NCBI RefSeq assembly: GCF_031143425.1
Contig: NC_090442.1
Span: 429,243,776 to 429,307,775 of the forward strand
DNA length: 64,000 bases
Direction: 5' to 3'
DNA from: Pleurodeles waltl
Lineage: Eukaryota; Chordata; Amphibia; Caudata; Salamandridae
Shown here: positions 55,861 to 64,000 of the stretch, in pieces
How the letters are laid out: each line of letters starts with the position of its first letter
How positions within the stretch are numbered: the stretch's first letter is position 1
Position numbers and translations under genes: made by a program
Notes under the pieces: generated by a model
What the model was told of the DNA's origin: nothing
The model's database searches: none
Seen by the model: only the letters and a program-made list of their open reading frames with translations

Positions 55861-56324
55861 TTGTAAGAAGCCTTGAGTACTTAGAATTGTCTCAGCAAGA
55901 CAATTTCTACATAAAATAGAAGACTGTGTGTTGAAATTACTGACCTATCGACGTCTGCTTGATTTGCTTGAGAAGATCGGCTACCTGTAAAGTTTTCACC
56001 ATAGTACGAAGACTGCAGGCAGTATGACATTTAGCACCTTCAGACCATGGGCTTTTTTAAATAAATAGAGCCTCTTTGGACAAGTTTTGCATAGAGTGAA
56101 CACTAATTTTAGTAGATGCTTTTCAGCACCTATTGCTTATTTATCAATCTAGCACTGTAGGGCCTTTTGTGCCGTAGTCTCTTGGTCCAACCTTCCAAGC
56201 GGGGTACTGCTCTTATCAGGGGAAATTTCAGAACAGAGGATGGTCAGATATTTGTGGTTCCCCAAAGATTCCAGAATTTTCTATCACAGAAATGTGAGGG
56301 AAATACATATGTGTGTGTGATTTT
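55861..56324. other. Unassigned DNA
   Basis: No recognisable gene or family. Confidence 0.35.
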
Positions 56325-56712
56325 TTTGTATTAGGAACAGATTTTATTAAATTTTGCTGGCATATATATGGTCCTTCAAGCAACAGCTCAGAAAACAGAG
56401 AATGTATAAAGATAAAGCAGAAACAAAATAAAGTATCTGTACAATGTACGCTAGCCCTGCTCCACTCACATATCCACAATATAAAATAGAATAAATAAAA
56501 AGCTCAAAAAACAAATTACCCGATCCATGTTGCGCCAGTCCCACCTTAATGCTCCAACTGGCAAATTTCGTCCTTTACAGGGTCAAGCCAAAGAATGAAA
56601 AATGCAACTTGTATCAATTACCCTCCAATGTATCTATGATATGAAGAAGAGTGAGTTTCAGGTTGTTGGGGACTGTGCAACCTAAGACGTTGCCCAACTA
56701 TGATGTCACACC

Positions 56713-59700
56713 TCACCAGAAGTGATCCAATGCAGGACAGCCCCATACCATGTGTAGAAAGGTCCCTTCCCCTTCCTCACAATGAAGACAAGCCGGGGAG
56801 GCAACCACCCACTTCTGCCACTGCTGATGACGTATGAAGTATATCCAATGAAGATATTTGAGCTTGATCAGCCTGAGCAGGGTCACAATGGCCACATTTT
56901 GAGGTGCACCCAGCATGTCAGTTCAATCCTTATCCTCCAATGCCCCCACATCAGCCGCCCGTGCCCGTCAGAGAGCCTTGAATGTGTCTGGGCGATTAGA
57001 GATGAGCGTTTTGTAAATTTGTGCTATACCTCCCATAAGAAGTTTTCCATCTAGGGGATTAAATTTGGGTAGGTGAGGTAAAACCACAACATATGGAGTT
57101 AAGACTTGGCGGAACTTCAGATAGCGATGAAAGTGACTGGAATGGAGTTGATATTCTACATGAAAGATCTGAAATGATTTAAGAACATCCCACTCCTGAT
57201 ATCACCCAGACTGAAGATGCCAAGCAGATCATTTCTTCGAAATTCCTCCAGCACGGCAACCTGCAACAGCCAGCGGCCAAGCCACAACGGTGTCCACTGT
57301 GTCAGTCTCCCCCACCACCCCATCCATCAAAGGGAGTGTTGCCATTGTGTTATAACAACTCTAGTTGCTGGGGGACGATACTCACCACCTCCATATAGAT
57401 ATGATATTAGTGGAATGACCCCCATTGTCTATTTTTCAGACTCATAAGCAACGTCATCTTGCACACTGTACTATCAATCACTAGTAACTAAAAGATGCAA
57501 CTCCAGATAATAAGATTCATTGTCTATCGCACAAATGCCCCCACAGTAAGTAGATTGAAAACACTTTCCAAGTGCAATGTGGGGTGTGCAACTCTCCCAA
57601 AGGAAACTGATAAGGTTAGAATTGACACAGCTAAACTTGTTGTGGGATAGCGTATGGAAAATTCTGTAGTATGTACCAGAATCTGGGCAGCTACACCATT
57701 TGGAATGTTGCAGGCCTACCAATTTGGGAGAAAGACAGCACCAACCAAATGCCTATGTTTTCTTTTAGGAAAGCCAGCACAGGGTCCTAGCTATGTGTCA
57801 GCAGCAATGCTGCGTCAGGGGATTCAAAATCACCTAAGTACTTAAGGTCACCTGTGCTGATACATAGTCCGATGCCCAACCAGTGTCCTGTGGATAGTCA
57901 CCTACTAGAAACACAGAAGACTTTGAGATGTTAGGACATAGGCTTGAGGATTCACCAAAAATGCATAGGATTTGTAAGAAATGCAGCCCAGAGGCAGCAG
58001 GGGAGGATTAAAAGAAAAGAATATCATCCCCATCTAATGCTATTCGATCAAAAGGACCAGCCTCCATGCAAAACCATGGACCTGGGCATCTGTCCTCACT
58101 CATGCGCCCAAGGGCTCTATGGCAAGAGCGTACAGCAAGGGAAACAGGAGGCACCCCTGCCTCATCCCGTACTGACTCAGAAAAGTGTCCGGGCTAGCCC
58201 CAGCCACCCACACTATTGCTGTTAGATCAGCATATAATCACAATATAAGATATAAATCTGGGGGCAAAATTCAGGCAACGTGAAAGTGTGAACAAATATA
58301 CCCAGATAACAGAGTCACAGGTCTTGTCTAAATTGGTAAGGAGGACCACTACGGGTCCCTCCAGCCTATCCGTCAAGGTCAAGGCATTATACAAACACTA
58401 AATATTGTTATCGGTAGCACAATGGGGCATAAAGCCGGTTTAGTTGGGATGAACTAAATCTGGGATTGTGTGCATCCGCCTGTACACCATTGCCTTAGCG
58501 AAGATCTCCACCTCCACGTTTAAGAAAGAGTTTAGGCAATAAGAAATTTGGCCATCTACTGGCTGGCTAGGCTTGGGAACACCACAATCTCTGTGTGGCG
58601 CCAGTCAGGAGGGAGAGTAGCATTAGCAACCGCTGATTGAATTACCCCCAACATATGTTCCTGCAGTATGGGCATGAAAGCCTTACAGGGGAATCTGATG
58701 GGCCCCAAGCCTTACCACGGTGTAGCCCCACTGAAGCCAATAGAAGCTCCTCCCCAGTGAGGGCACTGTCTAATAGGTCATGATCTACAGGGGTAAGAGT
58801 TTTCGGGGGACCTCTGTCACAAAGTCTTCCACTTGTTCCTTAGACAGGGCCCCCCGCAAGCCCAGACACTCTGGAAGTATGCAGCAAAACTCCAGGCCAG
58901 CTCCCTAGGGTTGGTGAGCAGAGCACCCACTGAATCACCAAGAGTACCTAGAGGGTCTGTTGGTACTGCTGCTGAAAGAGATCCAGCTGTCTGCGTGCCA
59001 GTTTCCCATCTGCTAGGTGACCCCACACCTCTAGGTCTGCCAGCTGAGCCTCAAGATCCATTAAGTCCTATGCTGAGCATCACTGCTTCCTGGTAGAGAA
59101 ACCAATATCCGCCCCACACTGTGGGCTTCAGAGCCTCCCACAGCATCACCGGGACACCACAATCCCAATATTGACTGTAAAACATTCCTCTATGGATCCC
59201 TTGATACAAACTCTAGAATCCTGATTTTGTAAATTCTAAGGCGACAAGTACCAGTGGAATGCTGGGCACCGGAATGTCGGACACCGCCATGCCCATACGG
59301 AGCCGAATATCCACCGGGGAGTGATCAGGACAGAGATTTCCGAAACTCAAGGTAAATATCAATGCAGGATAAGAAAGTAGTCATGATGGGAAAAGGAATT
59401 GTGTGCAGAAGAAAACAATTATAGGCCCCGTTTGATGGGAGGTGCACTCTCGAGACATATACTAAACCCAGGGTTGACACAAAGGAAGATAAGGGAAGGT
59501 AAGGGAGTTTCACCAGGTCCAAGGGACTGGGCTGTGTGGATGCCACTGGTCTGCTGAATGGTCCAAAACACTGTTCCAGTTGCCGTAAACACCGTAAGTC
59601 TCAGAGGAAGCTCACCCCATACCTTGCTGTCTAAGTCGATGAAGGACTGACAGAGGGGAGGAGGGCATATATGCAGAGAAATGTGAGGGGTTCAACATAG

Positions 59701-60024
59701 AGCATGCCTGTCTCTGCTGTATACTAACCCTGATGGTCTACCCTGGAACTAGGAAGCAGGAATGGGACATGGTTCTTAATCAAGATACAGGTGTTCCTGG
59801 ATCCCCTCGGGAACCCCGAATGATAGACCTTTGTACCCAAAACAGGTAAGACAAGGGACATTATTGCCCAGAAACTGAGTCTCCTGCAAAAAGAGGACAC
59901 CTGTCTCCGCCCTTTTAGGGTGCTTCCAAAATGCCCCCCACTTGACTTTGCTGATTAGGCTGTTCACATTCCAGGATACCACCTTTAATAGGTCTAGGAA
60001 TTCAGCTAAGTTAGAGTCACTCAT
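56713..60024 (-). pseudogene. L1 ORF2 remnant
   Basis: Starts at 60,024 with LKVVSWNVNSL and FLQETQFLG (endonuclease). A second endonuclease stretch at about 59,325-59,546 (in other frames) ends in a DYFL-type strand. Very degraded RT is seen at 58,000-58,450, including a DKTCDSVIW block in place of AFDxxxW. The C-terminal knuckle C-x2-C-x7-H-x4-C lies near 56,745-56,800. No YADD was found. Inactive. Confidence 0.75.
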
Positions 60025-60599
60025 GGTATGCTAAAGAGAAAGCTTTGACATGCAAAATTGATAGATGGAGAAGCCAGTAGCAGGTGCATCAAAAGAAAAA
60101 CATAATAACATACACAACAATGATAATAACTGAAACAAACCTCAACTAACCTCCACACCCCATACTTTGATAACCAGGGAGTATCTGTCACGGGGCTGAC
60201 CTCGACCAGGCTGAAACAGGGGGCCCCACTGGGCCCATCCCAATGGATCCCTAAACCCAACAAGGTCAATTAGCTGGGGAATCTAATATACCACTCTCAT
60301 TGTTTGGTGGTCGCTAATCATTAGAGTGACATCAGGGATCACTGCAGGCTCCACACACAATTATGTCGGACACCAAAGTCAGGTGCTAGGTGAGAAAGCC
60401 ACCGGCTGAGTCTCCAACGGCCTCTCCACCATAAGCCAAGGCCTTTCCATCCCATCTAGAGGTTCTCCACAACGAGCAAGACCTGTTTCTCTTCTTTATC
60501 ATGATTTTGGAAGGTTGATTTCGTCAGTTTGTCTGGGATGAATCAGAGTCCATAAGTAGGGGATTGTGTGACTTCAAAATGGTTTAGTTCAACAGTCCA

Positions 60600-61670
60600 C
60601 TGAAAGACCTTCTCGGGTGTCTCAAAGAAGAGAGTCTATCAACGGTACCTGACTGTCAGCTTAGCTGGCTATAGCAATGTAAGGTCACAAAGGTGTTGTT
60701 TTGATGATAAGAATAAGTGCTGTTGTTGTTTCACCATCCTGGTATAGTTGGCGAAGATCATGATGGTGTGTGTCCTGGCATAGTCAGGGAAGATCATGAT
60801 GGTGTGTGACTGGTAGGAGATATTACTCTGGAGTCTGGCGTGCTTGAGAACTTCATTCTCACCTAGATAGTTCAGGAACATTGGGATGACTAGGCAAGGC
60901 TGAGTCCCAGGTGGAGGGCAGCGCACCAGCACCCTATGGGCTCACTGGATAACAAAGCATGATGTAAGAGCCTCCGGAGGTATCAAAGAGCAGAGTCATT
61001 GGTCAAGAAAATCTTCAGAGAGGCATTCACAGCCCTCTGGGAAGCCCACAAACCGCAAGTTGTTTCAGCAAACCCTGCCCTCAGTATCCTCCACTCTCGC
61101 TGACAACTTACTCTTCACGGCAGTGTTTAGCCTGTTGCAGGGTGTTGAATGAGACCTCCACCCCAGACACCCTATTATTGGCCTCCATAATCTGCTAGCC
61201 CACCTTTCTGAGGTCCTGGCAAAGCAAATTGACATCGGTGCCCACAGCTCCAATTTTAGCATCCAACATGTCTCATGACTGTGTAATGGCTGCCAGGAGG
61301 GCATATTTGTCCAGTGTTGACCCTTCTTGCCTGCAATCCTAAGTAATGGAGGACAACCCATCAAGCTGTGCATAACTGTGGTGCTCTTTTTGGCATCAGA
61401 AGGAGCCTTGTCTTTAGCCACATTGGTAGGTATAACAGTAGGCACCAATGTTAAACCTCTGGGGTGCACAGAGTCACAGCTGACCTGCTTAATGCTCACC
61501 ACAAACTGCTGTGTGGAGAAGTACGAGCAGTGAGGTCTCAGAGCACCTCCCAGACAGCAGCCGGACAAAACACACCATGAAGGCCCCAAAACGTTTACCA
61601 ACAACTCTTGGAGTGAGGCCGGAGGGGCACACTTCCAGAAGGTACTAACCCTGCTGCCCTTCGTCAATGG
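60600..61670 (-). pseudogene. L1 ORF1 remnant with 36-bp duplication
   Basis: The coiled-coil part at about 61,060-61,330 reads in one frame as DMLDAKIGAVGTDVNLL and later MEANNRVSGVEVSFNTL. The RRM end and C-terminal domain at 60,669-60,932 carry VIPMFLNYL and HTIMIFPDYART. The latter is partly repeated because bases 60,737-60,772 and 60,773-60,808 are a 36-bp tandem duplication. In-frame stops and shifts are present. Confidence 0.75.
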
Positions 61671-61972
61671 GTACTCCCTCCCCAGTGGGCCCCTCTATTG
61701 GGGTTGCCTACCGATAAGTGAGCAGGTCTCTTTGCACACCAGTGAGCAGGCCCAGCAACTGTCGAGGAGGTAGGGTAGATGTTAGCATAGTAGCGGGATC
61801 CACATCGGACTCTTAACACTGCACAGACAGCCAGGGCAATACAATCCACCTCAATGTCCACCCTGTCACAACCAGGAAGCCCAGAAGAATTTTTGTGAAG
61901 TTCAGGAGGGGTGACGGTAGGCCCAAACATGCCGTGCTCAGACATCAAAACCAGTATCAGAAAAACATCCAA

Positions 61973-64000
61973 TCATCAGCCAAGGCCACAGGCCTTGCAG
62001 ACATCAACAGCACTACCCCTGGCTAGATGGGCGAGAGGCGAAGGAAAGGAGGAGAAGGAGAAGAAGCCTCCTTTGGAAGCCCCCCACAGTTCTGGCCCCA
62101 ACACATGCAAGGCCCCACAGCCAAAGGCCAACTATATAGAGGTCCAACTGCTAGTAGCTACTGCGGATCTTACTCGCCCCTAAGCCGGCCGCCCATGCTC
62201 CGGTGTGTATGCTCCTCTTTCCTCCAGGCAACCGGGTCGTATCAATGCGCTCCCCTCCAGGTGGCTGAGTCAAGGCTGTGGAGCTGTCTCCTGCTCTCAT
62301 CTGTATCATGCTGATGAAGGACTCCCCCACACCCAGCAGTGCCTCCGGCAGTCGTCTAATGAGGGGAGAATATGAGAGGGGAAAGTGAAGTCCAATATGG
62401 GGGTAAGAGGAAGGGCGGTACGGCCCCACTCACCACTCATTCCTTGATTCTCCCAGCAGCATGTTCAGTGCAACAACCATGGCATCCCAAGCACTGATGG
62501 GCAGTGTCCAAATCAGTGTTCCCAGGACTGCTCCATCTGCAGTGCAGGGGAAGGACATGGCACACTTGCCCACATCTGATTCACTGGTGGTGACCTCCAT
62601 GCCCTGGGGAGACCCACAGAGGAATGGAGACCCAAATCGAGGTGGAGGGGAACATGCCGCGGAGGGAAATCCCTGTGTTCTGCACACTGAGATCCATCAA
62701 CAGGATCTCTGGCTCAGTAGGCCGTGGCATCCCCTTGTTTTGCAGTCATACCCTTTAGCCACACCACAGCCTGTTCATTTCTAGCGGCTCACCAGGAGGC
62801 CACTGACTCCGCAAATGCTTGCCCTATTGTCTCAGCAGCCAGGGAGAGCCCCCCCCAGGTCAAGTCGGCAGCTATTGCAGCCCAATGCCACTAAGGATAT
62901 TTGGCAGACTAACAGCGACCACCTGGAGTGATATTATTTTGTGGCACATGTTCGGCATCCAAGCCACATCCCTGTGTGTGTCTCTGTATCAATCACCTAG
63001 CTGTCAGACCGTACCAGGGATGGGCCTGCCAAAGCCCACAGAGCCAAGGAGAATGCCCAAACAACTGGAGTCAACCCACCAGGGGGCTCTCTTTGAAACT
63101 CAAGTGTGCAAGTTAACTGACAGTGATGTCAGTGAGAGGTGGAGCTCAGACCACAGGAGCTGATGTGGCAAGTGGCTCCTGAATGATGCCATTTTTGACT
63201 CTCCCAGCATTCTGTGCAGGAGGGTTGGGACAGGGGTGAAGAGGTGATGTGGCATCCCAGAATTGGCCAGGGGTACCTAGCTTCTGGAACCTTCCTCTCC
63301 CCTTTAAAAACTTTTGCACGAGGGAGAGACACTCTCTTGCCTGCAGATTTCTATCCACTTGTCTGCTGGATCCTGGGACTGCCATGGAGAACTAGAAGGT
63401 AGTACCCCCTTGATCCCCACTCAGCACCCAGGATTATGTTCAGTTGACCCCAGTACCAGTGCGTGTCCCTAAGGGCCTGGAGGCAGGCCCCCTTATGCCC
63501 CCTGAGGACTAGTGGGGGGAAAGCCTTGGACTTTTCTGCACCCAACAACAAAGAACCAAAGGAGAACTGGTGGAGGGGACCAGGAAAACCAGCTTGTTGA
63601 GGACTGTACCCCTTAAGAGGTGAGGAGAGTTGCTGCACCTGCGTCTGGTGGATAGAACGTGCCACTGGGATTAAAGGGAGCCCGGGCTCATCCACATTGG
63701 CACAAAAGGGGCCTAAGTTATGGCATTCTAAAGTTTGGCAACCTTTGCCCTAATTTACTGCCTCAGAGAACGTGGGGCTCTGCTCTCATTCTACAAATCT
63801 TCCCCGTGGTGGACTAGGGCCCAGGCATCGGCACAAAGAAGCTTCTGATTTATAAGTTGGGGAAGAGGGAGTGCATGGGGCCAACTCCCTATTTGTCCAT
63901 CTCACTCAGGGACCTCATCCTCCAGGTGCATTCAAGCTCAAGGAGCTGGGATCCCATCACAGGACCCCCGAGTGCTCCTGATGCCTTGAGATTCTGGAAG
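61973..64000. other. Unassigned, possibly L1 5' UTR in part
   Basis: Moderately GC-rich. Short frames on both strands lack domains. Its position upstream of the decayed minus-strand L1 makes a 5' UTR plausible for the part nearest 62 kb; the rest is unidentified. Confidence 0.3.

Larger units (their letters stand above)
56325..61972 (-). mobile_element. Decayed L1, minus strand
   Basis: Minus-strand order: ORF1 remnants (about 61,670-60,600), ORF2 start (60,024) with endonuclease, RT fragments, a zinc knuckle (about 56,720-56,800), and a 3' end near 56,325-56,350 with AATAAA on the minus strand. The 5' UTR probably extends beyond 62 kb, but its end is not visible. Many stops and frameshifts; no target duplication found. 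Confidence 0.8.

Overview
This window looks like repeat-dominated intergenic DNA from a very large vertebrate genome. A urodele amphibian (newt or salamander) is my best guess. That is inference from the repeat mix: L1 with vertebrate-type ORF1, CR1/L2-type LINEs, long LTR repeats, class I retrovirus-like pol remnants, a tandem hammerhead-ribozyme array and many hairpin-rich MITEs. I found no convincing host exon, tRNA, rRNA or CRISPR array. Nearly every long reading frame that can be explained belongs to a transposable element.

Layout. 1-10 kb: a 693-bp element built almost wholly of consecutive hairpins (1264-1956), a related element (2589-3055), a 737-bp insertion with a perfect 19-bp target duplication (4191-4927), a 170-bp foldback element (5614-5783) and LTR-type repeats. 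10.4-17.1 kb: a full-length minus-strand L1 of about 6.7 kb with a perfect 16-bp target site duplication, intact ORF1 and ORF2 broken only by two frameshifts. 17.4-24.8 kb: a hAT-like MITE and two long LTR-like elements in opposite relative context. 26.6-31.3 kb: a decayed plus-strand L1 lacking the endonuclease region and the RT catalytic block. 32.4-34.2 kb: a CR1/L2-type LINE remnant flanked by hairpins. 34.85-37.35 kb: a hAT-like MITE carrying a hairpin element in its own hairpin loop, then two more hairpin-chain elements. 37.4-46.1 kb: a minus-strand retrovirus-like pol in the order RT, RNase H, integrase, interrupted by an 898-bp hairpin element. The same interval holds an array of three hammerhead motifs and a long pyrimidine tract. 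46.2-51.9 kb: a 30-bp coding minisatellite, a Ty3/gypsy fragment, LTR repeats and another hairpin element. 53.6-55.9 kb: two CR1/L2-type remnants and one hairpin element. 56.3 kb to about 63 kb: a heavily decayed minus-strand L1.

The main observation is a set of at least eight non-autonomous elements, plus three short 170-bp relatives. They share GGGCC-like termini followed by an A/T-rich ATTTA-type block, mostly 3-bp target duplications, and interiors tiled with several to about a dozen adjacent palindromes. Pairs of them share internal blocks while differing elsewhere, which suggests modular growth. The second main observation is the three-copy tandem array (unit about 300-320 bp). Each unit carries a hammerhead motif on the minus strand, with stem I, GAA core, a four-base palindromic stem III and a GUC cleavage triplet intact in the first copy.
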